64,000 bases of DNA from Pyxicephalus adspersus (taxonomy: Eukaryota > Chordata > Amphibia > Anura > Pyxicephalidae), in NCBI RefSeq assembly GCF_032062135.1, contig NC_092859.1, forward strand, positions 63,264,930-63,328,929, in the 5' to 3' direction. Below, one piece after another: positions 11,966-23,768 of the stretch. The translations under genes were made by a program, and so were the position numbers. Every line of letters begins with the position of its first letter. Position 1 is the first letter of the stretch. The notes under the pieces are model-generated. The model was not told the origin of the DNA and made no database searches. It worked only from the letters and a program-made list of their open reading frames with translations.

Positions 11966-12175
11966 CTAACTTTTTGAAATTTTTTGCTAATTTTTTTTTA
12001 TGCAAACATGTACGCTGCTGTTTGCTAATTTTTTACATTTTTTTAAGCCAACATGTATGCTGCCCTGTGTTGCTAACTTTTTGAAATTTTTGGCTAATTT
12101 TTTTTTTTATGCCAACATATATGCTGCTCTGTGTTTGCTAACATATTACTTGCAACCTTCACCACACTATAAAGG
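11930..12175. repeat. Degenerate tandem repeat, T-rich
   Basis: Two to three imperfect units of roughly 80-95 bases are seen. Each contains gctaactttttgaaattttt- or gctaattttttt-like stretches followed by a gccaacatgtatgctgc-like segment and a ctctgtgt-like end. The array separates the integrase remnant from the piggyBac pseudogene. I see no coding function. Confidence 0.6.
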
Positions 12176-12204
12176 AACATATCCTAAAATAACTTAATTT
12201 TGTT

Positions 12205-12964
12205 TTATGCAGGTACGGTGCACAACAACAAGGTGCTCCACACCTGAGGTTTGCAAGATTCAGAAAGTGGGAACCTGTGACCAAGGATGACATTTGGCTG
12301 TTTTTAGGCTTGGTGATCGTGCAGGGAGTTGTGGGAAAACCTATGCAGAAGTGGTACTGGTTCAAGAATAAAAAAATGCCACTCCTTTCTTTGGTACAGT
12401 CATGCCAGAATACTGCTTTTCCCTCATCATGAAGTACCTGCACTTCGCAAACAATGAAGAATTTGATGAGACTACACATCCTGCACTAAAACTGAAGAAA
12501 ATTTGGGAAGTGTCTCAGATGATTCTACGTAATTTCCAGCAAAACTATGTGCAGTACATTGCGTCAAAGACGGCACGATTTGGTGTGAAAATGTATATGC
12601 TGTGCGAATCCTCATCTGGCTTCATTTGGAATACAATACTGTACACTGTCAAAAGGGACACAGTTCAACAGTTCAATCCATAGTCAAGAACCACCAAACA
12701 CCATCAGTGGCTATGAATAGACCTGGACGTCGTGCTTCCACAGTTGTCAACCCAGAATGCCTGACTGGTCGTCACTTCATTGAATACATCCCACCAACTC
12801 AAAAAAAGGCAGCACCTACAAGGATGTGCGTGGTTTGCTGCTCAAAGACCGATGACAGAGGAAGGAAGAAAAACAAAGAAACCAGGTTCTGCTGCCCTGA
12901 CTGTGATGTTGGACTTTGTGCAGCAGCCTCCTTCAAAATCTACCACCCCCGGGATGTCTACTAA
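12205..12964 (+). pseudogene. piggyBac-family transposase with its catalytic segments deleted
   Basis: piggyBac transposases excise and insert DNA at TTAA using a DDD catalytic triad. Readable pieces are: the N-side core FRKWEPVTKDDIWLFLGLV and KWYW (about 12250-12360); MPEYCFSLIMKYLHFANN and KIWEVSQMI (about 12402-12530); the central QYIASKTARFGVKMYMLCESS (about 12550-12615); and the C-terminal RHFIEYIPPT with a cysteine-rich CVVCCSKT...CCPDCDVGLC...FKIYHPRDVY (about 12770-12960, stop 12962-12964). Relative to family proteins, the segment with the first catalytic Asp is missing at about 12548, and the segment with the other Asp residues is missing at about 12660-12675. There is a frame change near 12395 and another near 12680. 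The protein cannot be active. The cysteine-rich DNA-binding domain is the best-preserved part. Confidence 0.85.
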
Positions 12965-13287
12965 AAATGTGAATAATTTTTTTCTAAAATATGCATTTAT
13001 ATTAATATTTATCAATAATATTGCACCCTTGTTTGGAAAATTTCAGTGAGAAATTTTTGATATTTTTTTTTATTACATTGTTGTGGTCTATTATTTCATT
13101 GTTTTTTAAAATTATGATTTATAATTATGTATTATATTATAAATTATGATTATATTATAATAAATAAATATAATTATTATACCTAGGAGGTAATCCTAAG
13201 AATCAGAGGCCAACAATATAAGCAAACATTTCTATGCAAAAAAATAGGATCAGTTTTTGCATAAAAAAACTGACAGAATTAGAATGC

Positions 13288-13299
13288 TAGGGGGGTTAA
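13288..13299. repeat. piggyBac right terminal repeat and TTAA target
   Basis: ctaggggggttaa-type sequence ends in TTAA at 13296-13299, about 330 bp after the transposase stop. Read in reverse it is TTAA followed by cccccctagc, very similar to the TTAAccacctagc at 63948 in this window. This fits a piggyBac end. I found no matching left end upstream of 12205. Confidence 0.6.
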
Positions 13300-13329
13300 T
13301 GTGATGATCCGCAGTGCTATATATAAAGT

Positions 13330-14202
13330 TTATCTCCCAGTTCTAGAAAAGTCTTGGAGCCGTGCGTGTGATGAGATTATGAGTGAGGAAGTCAGTAGTA
13401 GGTCATTGGAGGAGCGAAGAGAGCAGCTAGGGGAGCATTTTTCTATCAGGTCAGAAAGGTAAGTGGGACAAGATCTGTGGAGGGATATGAAGGCAAGGCA
13501 AGGCTTGAATTTTATTCTAAAGTGAAATATAAGCCAATGAAAAGAACTACAAAGAGATGCAGCAGAAAATGAGCAGTGGGAATGATGGATGAGTCTGGCT
13601 GCAGCATTCATAATAGATTGTAGAGGAGAGAGTCGGATTAGTGGAATACCAGAGAGGAGGAGGATACAGAGGAAAAGCGTTTACAAGGATTTTGGTAGTC
13701 TCTGGGGACAGGTACGGGCAAATTTTGTTTGTTTATGTTGCACAGGTGAAAGTGATAGGACCTGGAAATGTTCTGAATATGATGGTTAAATGAGAGGGCA
13801 AAATCGAAGGTGATGCTAAGACATTGTGCCTGAGGGGAGGGACAAATAACAGTGTTGTTAACATTTAGGGATATTTCAGAGGGTGATTTGGAATGTGAGG
13901 GGTGGGGGGGGGATGATGAGTTCGGTTTTATCCAGGTTGAATTTCAGAAATCTTTCAGACCTCCATGACGAGATGGCTGACAGGAAGCATGAAACCTTGT
14001 CCAGGACTGAGGGAGAGAGGTCAGGGGTGGACAGATAAATTTGAGTGTCATCAGCATACAGATGGTACTGTAAACAAAAGAAGAAAATGAGACTACCGAG
14101 AGAAGTGTACAGAGAAAATAGAAGGACTGACCCTTGGGGAGAACTCACAGGGAGGAGAGTAGGAAAAGAGGAATTACCATTGAAAGAAACTTAAAAGGAG
14201 CG
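13330..14202 (-). pseudogene. L2-clade LINE reverse transcriptase, C-terminal part
   Basis: Read leftward, this carries (K)[15 protein letters not shown] then [13 protein letters not shown], the catalytic [14 protein letters not shown] and [11 protein letters not shown] (14200-13876). Further on come AARLI, a FHWLIFHFRIKFKPCLAF-like segment and CPTYLSDLIEK (13611-13330). This is the RT core and connection of an L2/CR1-superfamily LINE. Its N-terminal half lies at 20605-20850, also leftward; the two halves are separated by the L1/Tx1 element inserted between them. An SFK codon at about 14195 reads as a stop and at least one frame change lies between 13876 and 13611, so it is inactive. Confidence 0.85.
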
Positions 14203-14316
14203 GTCGGGGGGCGTGGCCGGCCGATGGCGGACTGAGACGCGTGGTAGCACAGCTCCGCGATCTGAAGGGGGAAAAGCCGCACCATTCAGCACATTAGTGC
14301 TTCACTAGCCACGGAG

Positions 14317-15567
14317 ATGGGAGCCAAAATGAAAGGAGGTCAGAAAGGTCGTACCGGTGGGGAGATACCAGCATTCAGGGGCATCCCCGGGATGTTTATA
14401 GCTGGAGGCAGCGCCGCGAGCGATCAGGCCGCAAAGCCGTGGCCTCAATTTACAGCTGGATCCGGATCGCGGGTAGACGCGGACCAGATCATCCACACGT
14501 CCACAGCGCAATCACCAGACCCGGATCACATGGACTACGCAAGCACAGCAGTGCATCCATCAGAGCAGGTAAATGCTTCCCCCGCTCCTAATCTGCTGAG
14601 CCCCAGTGCCTTATCCTGCTCAGGAGATTCTTCCAGGCCCCTGTTTACCCAAGGGTTAGAAGAGGATGATTGTGATTGGAAAGCTTACCTTAGGGCGCTC
14701 CCTACATGTTCTCATCTTGATCATAGTATTGGGAGGCTGGAAGCAAGCTGTAAAGCAGAATTCCACCATATTCAACAGACCCTGCAACAGGTGTCTAGTA
14801 CTACTACCGTGCTTCAGAACACTTGTTCGGAACTTTCTTCTCAAATGGCTTCTCACGACACTATTTGAGAGCGCCAGGCGGCACAAATTAATATTCTCTA
14901 CTTATTGCAGGATGACGCAGAGAATCGTAATAGACGCAATAATATCCGCATTCGTGGGATACCGGAAACAGTACCAAATTCTGAGTTTTTTAATGCCGCA
15001 TACACTATATTTGCCAATCTTTTGGCGATCCCCCCAGATATGGATATTGAAATAGATAGGGTGCACAGGACCCTGGGCCCTCGGGGGAGAGATCCCCAAC
15101 GACCAAGGGATGTGATCTGCCGCGTTCATTTTTACAGAACTAAAGAAGACATCATAAAAAAAGCTAGAGCTGCCAATGTTATTGAATATGCTGGGGCCCA
15201 AATACAACTGATGCCGGATCTATCCAAACATACATTAGACCTACAGAGAGCAATAAGACCTCTATTAGATGTGCTTTGGGAGCGGAACATCCCCTATCGC
15301 TGGGGATACCCATTTCATCTTATTGCTAGATCCGGGAGTAAAAATTATTTTTTCAGAGGTCCAGAGGATTTACCGCAGTTCTTGAGGGACCTTCAGCTTC
15401 CTGATATAAGGTTAACAGAGTGGCCTGCAGTACCAATATCCCTGCCTCTCGGGGCCCCCATTTGCATGGATCAACGCCATACTTCATCTCCTACCCCTTC
15501 TGGAGGACCGCAAAGCCCTAGACGAGGGATGGATTCCTCTATATCTGCGTCAACTTCGCGCACCTAA
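14317..15567 (+). pseudogene. L1/Tx1 ORF1 (RNA-binding protein), one internal stop
   Basis: ORF1p-type proteins bind element RNA as chaperones in the ribonucleoprotein. The ATG at 14317 follows the GC-rich leader. Residues 1-110 are low-complexity. Residues about 125-185 look helical (LDHSIGRLEASCKAEF...TLQQV), as in an ORF1 coiled coil. From about residue 197 come RNRRNNIRIRGIPETV and later DIEIDRVHRTLGPRGRDP and DVICRVHFYRTKEDI, the RRM and C-terminal domain pattern of L1-superclade ORF1. The frame is continuous except for a TGA at 14866-14868, so 183 and 220 codons flank a single nonsense change in one frame. The product would be about 416 residues without it. It ends at 15565-15567. Confidence 0.8.
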
Positions 15568-16385
15568 CGGACCCCCATGTTCTAACAGATGCACGGATGC
15601 CAGCCCCGCGGCCCAATTTGGTTAGACTCAGCAGAACAGCAAGAGTTCTTCCTACCTACTGTGCCTTAAAACTTTTCTGTAACTAAACTCTTATAAGGAC
15701 AAATATGTACCCTGGACTTTATACTGTTATGTCACATGTGTTTTGAAGGGTCATTTCCACAAGGGTCTTCAGACGGGTCATCTTCCTGGTAACGTATGGA
15801 GTTATTCATAATGTGTATGATCCCGCCATAATGTGTGATTTGTTAGATTTGAATATAAAACGGGCATTATGTATGAGGGTTTTCCCCTGAGATGGGTTGC
15901 TAGTTACAAGATCTTGCTGAGGGTTTTAGTTTGAGTTCAAAGGTTTTTGAGAAGGTCGTGGGGAGGGTGTCCACAGTACTAATATACGAAGAGGTTTATC
16001 TGCTATTTTTATGGTTTTAGTATTATTGTTGACGATGTAGCTATTCATTACCACATGCAGTTATGTGAGGGTCCCAGAGGCTCTAATATATTATTGGCTT
16101 TTCCCCCGAATAGATTTGTATACAAAGGTTGTAATCTGTCCTCCTATCGTTCGACCGTATTACCCTGCATAGGAGAACCGCCGGTGAAGGCGGCAAAAAA
16201 GGTTATTCCTTATAATTTATAGTTCCCCATAGACGTCTGGGAACTAGCCCCCCCCAGTTGACTCTTGCCCCGAACCCTATTTCTGCCCACCCCTAACCAA
16301 TTTTTAAGTCCCGACTGGCCTCTTAGGATTACTCTAGTGTCATACCCACTTATCAGAGGTTGGTTGATAGATATTTTCTTCACCC

Positions 16386-19300
16386 TCCAGGTTTACCTGT
16401 TGAAGAAAGATTGCACAAAAGTAATATGTCCTCTTAATGTCAAAGGACTTAATAGCCCTAATAAGCGCTCCCAACTTTTGTATGGTCAACACAAATCTAG
16501 AGTTCATATTTTACTGCTTCAGAAAACACATTTTTGTTCTCAAAAGGGTCCTTCCTTGCGTAATCGTTATTACACTACATGGATCCATAGCTCCAACCCT
16601 GAAGGTAAAACAAAAGGGGTATCCATAGCCTTCCACAAATCTATCCCAATACAGGTACTGGACACCTGCGTAGACCCACTGGGAGATATGTCTTTGCCAA
16701 GGTCTCCCTATGGGAAAGGAAGTACACCGTGGCATCAGTTTATTCCCCAAATCAACAGCCGACATTAGCAGCTGTCCAGTTCCTGAATAAACTTAGTACA
16801 TTCGCGGAAGGAGCTTTGATAATTGGAGGAGATTTTAATTTTCCTCTGGACCCTAGAGTTGACACGTCAACAGGTCATTCCTCTGTATCTTATTCCAAAT
16901 TGAATGCATTTAAGGCCAAATTAAGTGATCTCCAACTGATAGATGTGTGGCGGACCTTGCACCCTGGCGACAAGGATTACCCCAGATTGATTATATTTTT
17001 GTCAGCCATAGGATCCTGGACTGGCACCCTGAGACATCTATTGAAAGCTGTCCATGGTCAGACCATGCCTCGGTCTCACTAATTCTCCAGATTCCCTTTG
17101 TAGGTTTCCAGGAGTGGACATGGAAATGTAACGATTCACTATTTAGGGATTCCGTATGCGAGGGGACAGTCATAGATACTATAAGAAATTTTTTGAAAGA
17201 CCATGAGGGGGACCAGACTCCTCTCCCTTTTCAATGGGAAGCTCTTAAGGCAGTACTCCGTGGGGTTTTAATTCAACAGGGGTCAAGACTTAAAAAAATC
17301 AGATCCCAAGAGATAGCCCATACGCTCAACAATATAAGGAAATTAGAAAGATTGCACAAAAGTAATATGTCCTCAGATGTGTTTAATAAATTAACTTCCG
17401 CTAGGAGACACTTATTAGAATTATATGACTTAGCTCACCAAAAATATAGAGATAAATATCGTAAATCCTATTACCAATAAGGGGAAAAATGTGGTCGTCT
17501 CCTAGCGAGGGGGCTTCACCCCAGACCAGCTGTTACGTATATCCCACATATCCGAAATGCTAAAGGTAATATTGCTGCCCTTCCTCAGGAAATATTATCA
17601 CCGTTTCAACAATATTATGCTGATTTGTACAATATTCAAACTATACCGCACACCTCTCCTTCCCTGCGGGACTATATAGCATCCACAGCGTTACCGGAAT
17701 TGGATCCGGCAGTATCTGCGAGCTTAGAATCTGCTTTCACGGTGGAGGAGGTGTCTGCGGTAATTAGAAACACTCCTGCTGGCAAGAGCCCGGGCCCGGA
17801 CAGGTTTACACCCAAATTTTATAAAATGCATGCAGAGATCCTGGTCCCATTTATGACAAGGGTGTTTTCCTCTATATCGGGGGATTCTTCCTTCCCTGTT
17901 CAAAGCTTAGAGGTGCATATTACTGTTATCCCCAAACCCGGTATGGACCATTCTTTGTGCTCAAATTACAGACCAATCTCTTTAATTAATGTAGATGCTA
18001 AACTCTTCTCCAAATTAATAGCTAACCGATTGTCCCTGTATCTACCAGAACTGATTCATACAGATCAAGTGGGATTTATTAGCGGAAGGGAGGCCAGGGA
18101 TAATACACTGAAAACGTTATTGATCTCTCACGCGACCAAAGTGTCCAAGACCCCTATGTGTTTGCTATCTGTAGACGCGGAGAAGGCGTTTGATAGGGTG
18201 AGTTGGACATTTATGTATCAGGCGTTGTGCCAGATAGGATTGGGCCCACTAATGATAGCCAGGATAGCTGCGCCATACTCAGCCCCTAAGGCTCGGGTAA
18301 GAGTCAATGGAGGTCTGTCGACTTTCCTATTGTTAATGGTACTAGACAAGGATGTCCACTAGGGGGGGGATTCCCCCCTATTATATGCTATAGTGATGGA
18401 ACACCTTGCGGTGGCGCTACGGACAAACCGGCTTGTGCAAGGGATCCAGATTGGGAAACAGCACTATAGGCTGTCCCTATTTGCCGATGATCTGCTAATG
18501 TATATATCGTCCCCGCAGTCTTCTTTACCGGCGTTTTTAGAGGAATTCGAGAAATTTGGGGTATTGAGTAATTTCAAAGTAAACTTCAATAAATCTGAAA
18601 TACTAAATATTTCACTCCACCCTACCCAGGTACAGTACCTTAGAAACCATACTTCTTTTAGGCATTGTAGTGAGAAACTTAAAAATTTAGGGGTCTTTAT
18701 ATCAGCAGACCCGGCTAAACTGTACTGTTATAATTATGAGCCATTGCTGGGTAAATTGAAGGCGGAATTAGGAAAATATGATCTACTACCTCTTTCTTGG
18801 TTTGCTAGACTTAATACTCTTAAAATGGATATCTTACCCAAAATGTTGTATATTTTCCAAACAATCCCGATATACTTACCGTCAGCTTACCTAGGCAAAT
18901 GCAGCAATTGTGTAAAAAGTTTTTGCGGAAAACTAAGCATCCTAGAATAGCCCTCCGGTATCTTACTAGGCCTAAAACCCTAGGTGGCGCGGGTGTTCCT
19001 GATATTAGATGTTACTACAGAGCAGCCATGCTGACTCGGATAGTTGATTGGTTTCACAATAGAGACAGGAAGAACTGGGTTTTATTGGAAAATGTTTTAT
19101 CCCCCATCGATCTTTGCTCCATATTATGGGTGGACAGGTCTGCGCTGCAATTGCTTCAACTGTTACCAATTGTTACCTCTGACCTTTTGAAGGAATAGGA
19201 CAACCTCATCAAGACGGGCCATGTGTCCTCTAAGATAGGACCCATGACCCCCCTGTTTGATAATCCCTCATTCGCACCGGCGATGAAAGCTAAAAATTTT

Positions 19301-20174
19301 TATCCTGGACGGCTCAGGATAATAGGCAGATATGCAGTATACTACAGAATGGGAGGGTCCCGCCCTTTTCATCTTTGGACGCCAGGGTGAAGAGGCTGCC
19401 GACCGCGTGGCTACTATATAACCAATTGTCCTCCTTTATATCGACATTTCTGGTCACATATCCCATACAAAGGAGCTACACGACATTCGAATCATTACTA
19501 TGCTCCACGAATAGGCCGATCCACGTGATATCGCAGATATACGAGATTTTGATTAGAATATACGCTAACAAGGCTCCCACCTACATGAGATATTGGGAAA
19601 AGGAATTGGGGGTAGTTATTTCCCTGTTTCCCTGGAAAAGGCTTTTATTTTGACCCATAAAATGTCACTTCCCTGTAAGGCCCAAGAGACCAATTATAAA
19701 ATCATTTCCAGGTGGTACTTATGTCCCACAGATATCCATCGCATGTCTTCCTCACTCTCCAACAGGTGCTGGCAAAGTCACGCCCAACGGGGCACAATGT
19801 TACATATCTGGTGGGAGTGCCCAGGTGTTCGTAAGTTATGGGATCAGATAGCTGATATTTATAACAGCGTGACTGGCTCTGACTTAAGAATAACTCCTCA
19901 AATGTCATTGTTGTCCATCCTCCCCGGGTCTATAAAGGCAAGTAAGAAGGATGTGTTTAGGCATTTCCTTACGGCAGCCAGGACAATTATCCCTAGAAAG
20001 TAGAAACAGCCCATGGTACCCACCATGAGAGATTGGCTGGCAGAATTGGAAAAAATACATTATATGGAAAGGCTAGTAGCAGAAGATGAGAATAAGGTGG
20101 AGCAATACAAGCTGATATGGTCCGCTTGGGATTGGTTCAAAGAATCGCCCCAATTTAAATTACTTTGGCCGTGA
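16386..20174 (+). pseudogene. L1/Tx1 ORF2 (endonuclease and reverse transcriptase), multiply disrupted
   Basis: The APE-type endonuclease runs from about 16430 (PLNVKGLNSPNKRSQLLY). It then shows ILLLQKTHF, where the family has LQETH, so the catalytic Glu is Lys; GGDFNFPLDP (about 16825); and SDHASVSL (about 17065). RT follows with TPAGKSPGPDRFTPKFYK, PKPGMDHSLCSNYRPISL, SVDAEKAFDRVSW and FADDLLMY (about 18480-18510). The C-terminal region has NRCWQ...TMLHIWWECP (about 19760-19820), with one zinc-ligand Cys replaced by Ser. Defects are frame changes near 16700, 16960, 18310-18370, 18930 and 19200-19400, an in-frame TAA near 17478, and an extra G-rich 9-10 bases near 18361. The annotated start is where the domain becomes recognisable; the true N-terminus seems overwritten by a 30-bp duplication (16404-16433 repeats 17345-17374). 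Confidence 0.85.
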
Positions 20175-20604
20175 ACTTAATGGAGGGTACAGGAGCTGTA
20201 GAGCTTGTTTTAGCTAGACACACAGTAGATTCGGAGATTGTACACGGAATAGGCCAGTGGGGCACCCCCCCCATCCCTGGCCCAATCCTACCCCTACCTC
20301 CGGGCTACCTAGTTTGTTTTTGAATAGGGATCCTTGTTGCATCCCCGGGTGAACCCGGTGAGGTTACAGAGAGCGGTAATGTGGCTCTAGAGGTTTATTC
20401 GATTTATTGGATTCCTATAATATGTTCTGTTCCCCTATTTCAGCAATAAAAATTGTTTGCTATGTATGTCCCCTTCTGTGTTTTCCCCATACCCCTTGCT
20501 GTTCTTTCCCTATGGTTATCCCCATTTTATATCAGAAATGTTATGTAACTGTAAAATGTCACTTGTATCAAGATGTGTTATTGCACATGATTTGTATTAG
20601 AAGG

Positions 20605-20850
20605 GGGTAATCAACAGTGTCAAAAGCAGAGGGAAGATTAAGGAAAAGGAGGAGGGAAAAGTTCCCTTGATACTTAGCTCTGATGAGGCCATTGGCTTCT
20701 TTAGTAACAGCTGTTTCGGTGAAATGGGCAGCTCGAAAGCCAGACTGGAGAGGGTCAAGAATTGAAAATTTAAATATGTGTTCATAGTGTTATCAATTTT
20801 CTTGTAGTGATAACTATTCACTATTCAATAAATAGGTTCAACATGGGCAA
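20605..20850 (-). pseudogene. L2-clade LINE reverse transcriptase, N-terminal part
   Basis: Read leftward, this gives DPLQSGFRAAHFTETAVTK then NGLIRAKYQGNFSLLLL and SAFDTVDYPL. These are RT motifs that immediately precede, in L2-type proteins, the PQGSVL and YADD motifs found at 14200-13876. It is therefore the upstream half of the same gene, displaced 6.4 kb by the L1/Tx1 insertion. The recognisable segment starts near 20850; the endonuclease region upstream of it is not recognisable. Confidence 0.8.
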
Positions 20851-23456
20851 GTCTAGCATGCTGCATTTGTAAAAGCATATAGGAGGTTTCAATAATAGAG
20901 GTGAGCATGATGTGATGGAACCATAAACAAGCTGGTAAGGACTTTATAAGCTGATTCCATAGAGATCGCATTCATAGTGCCTTTGTGACTATGGAGAAAG
21001 TTGATGATGATCCACAATGGCATTGGATGACAGTGGATGACAGCTCACAATGGCCCTATATTTTTCTTTATTTGCAGCACAAACTGCAATAAAATCCCTG
21101 TTGTAGACTAAGAAATGTGGTGACACAACTTATGTGCTCATGCCCAGGTATTTAGTGATAGACCTGCTCCACTTTTACAGTGGAGGAGGTCACAGCACCC
21201 CCACCCCTCACCATATCTAGAAGTGACTGGTATTGTTGCCGACTGTGATGGAGGAAATATCAGCATTTCTGACTTGAATGGACCTCTTTGCATAGGTGCC
21301 ACCGTTTTATCATACATGGGCAAGGTGACAATGCCTCTTTTGGAGCAATCTTTGCAAGTCTGGAAATCCATTCTAGTCACTGGTGGCAACAGCAGTTTTG
21401 GCTTAGTTTGTGGAGGTCTCCTATAAATAAATAAAACAAAGGTATTTGAAATTACTGTTATCCCTTCGCATGCCATAATTCTATTGCAAATTATTAGGAT
21501 TAAATGTGAGCTCCAGTTTAGTACTCTTTAGAAAATCTGCATAATGTTTTTTTGTATAAATAAAAGGATTTCACAATTCATTATTTTAGTGCATGATGTA
21601 CTGTATAGTTGCAAGCTAATTGGCAGGAACACATGCCTTTATTTATTAGCACCTAAGCCAGCTGGATAAATTTGGCATGCCTCAGGAACGTCCAAAAGTA
21701 GAAAAAAGACAACCAATTGTAACATTCTTTTATGAAAAATAATTCCATGATGCAATATTGAGCAAAATCAAATTCTTCAAGAGCCAAGCAAGAGGTTGCT
21801 GGTTCCACAGTCAGATATTTCTTTCACAAATGAAATCTTAAATAATAATTTGGTAACAAATTGAATAAGTGAATTGAAAAATCTTACCCCAACTATTATA
21901 AAGTATTTTTAAGGACCCCTTACTATGGTTAGAAGATAATTTTCAGAAAGTAAACTTCAGTTTAAAGAACTATTCCAGGCAGAAGGTGAACTAGAATAAA
22001 GCTAAATGGTATCCAAAAAAACAGGAACTTTGCAGTCAGCAGGTTCACATAGGTAATCCTGATCTGAGTTCTCTGTTGGCTACTGCAACCATATTCCAGG
22101 GAATCCTCTCATGATTTGTAGCTGAGTCTGTTTCCTAAAATCTTTGCTTTGCAATTGATTATGTCTGTTCTTTTTAAGCCTATAAAACATACCCAAAACT
22201 AAAAACAAAGATAACGTCCATTGCAGATTATGTGTTCTTTTTCTTTCAAGCTTTTTTAACTTGGTGATACTTTCAGAGCTAGGACGACGCTCACTTTTTT
22301 GCTTTATGACAAGAGAATACGATAAAATAAGACAGCATTATGCTTTCAGAAGTATTTAACAGACATCTAATTCACCAATTCAGCAATCAAATTTGACAAA
22401 TGGTCTAACCCTTTCCCACCTAAAAACCCAAAGTTGTTTGACTTGATATATATGGGATGTGAATACTTAGATCCTAGCCTAAGATCACTGTACCTGTCAC
22501 TATTGGTGCTTTTCATAATGTGCAGTAAAATGTGTTACAATGCAGTGCTATTTATTTTGAATGGAACCCTAACGCAATGTTTCAGTGGTGTGTAACGCAT
22601 ACTCACTGCAACACACCACACATGTATATACAAGTGCGCTGAAAGCACATTATTAAATGTAAGAAAATTACAGTACATCAACCCTAAAAAAGTAAGCTAA
22701 CATCCATTACTATTATGAATTATTTTAATATAGTTTAATTTTGCATTTTTATTTTATTAAAAAATGGAAATATATTTAAAATCAGTTGAGGCAGGGGCAT
22801 CAGGAGTGTCTACATTTTACATGCCACAGATTTACAACTTTAGGTTTTATAGCTTGTTTTATATGTGGCTGTTTATTAGCCTCCTCTATAAAATGCACCT
22901 AGATTGTGTTAAACAGCTTCCACTGAAATTCATGATCATTTATTTTTTTTGCTCCTATTTATGAAGCACCGACATATTCCGCAGAATTTACAACTGGGAT
23001 CAAATTTGAGAACTCACTGCTGTAGAGAAAACTGGTAAACCATTTAGTCACTGCACTGCTTTGGTCATTTTTTCTGCATTAGCATTATTTTAAGCATGCA
23101 TTGTATTAATAGACTACACAAGTACACATTGGTAACAATACCGAACAAATCAATAAATAAAACATAGGAGAGTCATTAATGCTTACAATCAATTAGGGTC
23201 TAATTACTGCTTCTTCTAAAATGTAAGGCGCTGCCTATCTTGTATGTCTGTAATCGCTTACCATAGCTTTTTGGCACTATTAGAGCACTACAGCGCCAAA
23301 TGTTTATTAAAACTAAATATATAACTTTTGTTAGGTACCCCTTTTTAATAGTTACCCCTTTAAAAAAGCCAGTGTTTATTGAGTGCCTATAGAGGTGGGT
23401 CATGATCTTTTCCATTTCTCTAGAGGAGTGAAGTATCAGGCCTTGCGCAAATCAAG
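20851..23456. other. No gene recognised
   Basis: Long AT-rich stretch. Frames overlapping at 21138-21476 (-) and 21223-21426 (+) are open on both strands, the plus one followed by an aataaataaaa-type signal at about 21426, but neither resembles a family I know. About 22950-22995 carries a short antisense L2-like 3' fragment (gcaccgacatattccgcag). Nothing else is supportable. Confidence 0.4.
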
Positions 23457-23471
23457 GTATTCCAGGTAACT
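23457..23471. repeat. Target-site duplication of the Penelope-like element (left)
   Basis: The 15-base word gtattccaggtaact occurs here and again at 26692-26706. The two copies exactly bracket the leftward Penelope-like element, so they are best read as its target-site duplication. Confidence 0.75.
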
Positions 23472-23737
23472 TACAAAGAAGAAGAAGATTTCCACCTACT
23501 CATATATTTTTATATCACATAGGCCACATCCCTTATTGAACCCAGAAAAAAAAGAATATACGGTGAAGAACACCAATTTTTGTAGCGGGATTTTTTAGGC
23601 CAATATCAACAACATATATTAAAAATAACAATTTTTTAATAATATTTACATTAAAAGGCTCATTTCCAATGCTTAAAACATAGAATCCATTATTATTCCC
23701 TGTCCCTGTGAGAGTTACATTCTGGGTTAATTATCTA

Positions 23738-23768
23738 TGCGTTTCGCGGAAATATTCGCTTCCTCAGG
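23738..23768 (-). ncRNA. Hammerhead-ribozyme-like motif in the PLE tail
   Basis: On the minus strand CTGAGGA (fits the CUGANGA core), then a hairpin (agcgaatatttccgc, with gcg/cgc closing pairs), then GAAACGC. PLE terminal repeats are known to carry small hammerheads, and the same arrangement occurs in the second PLE at 60157-60184. Both copies have one extra A between core and stem, so self-cleavage is not assured. Confidence 0.45.

Larger units (their letters stand above)
14203..20604 (+). mobile_element. Near full-length L1/Tx1-type LINE nested in an L2 LINE
   Basis: The 5' end is a G/C-rich leader (ggggggcgtggccggccga and on, about 14203-14316), followed by ORF1 (14317-15567), a roughly 800-bp spacer, ORF2 (16386-20174) and a 3' UTR to about 20604. 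Sequence on each side belongs to one leftward L2 RT gene (13330-14202 and 20605-20850), which fixes the insertion limits to within a few bases. About 75 bp of the host L2 sequence, some 25 codons, appear to be missing at the junction. I cannot identify a secure target duplication, though aagg-type words occur at both edges. Confidence 0.85.

Noticed and set aside
20400..20604. Separate gene at 20407-20610
   Set aside because: It lies in the 3' UTR of the L1/Tx1 element and has no motif.
21138..21476. Open frame on the minus strand, with an open plus-strand frame over the same bases and an AATAAA-like site
   Set aside because: Considered as a host exon, but both strands are open, splice sites are not convincing and nothing is recognised.
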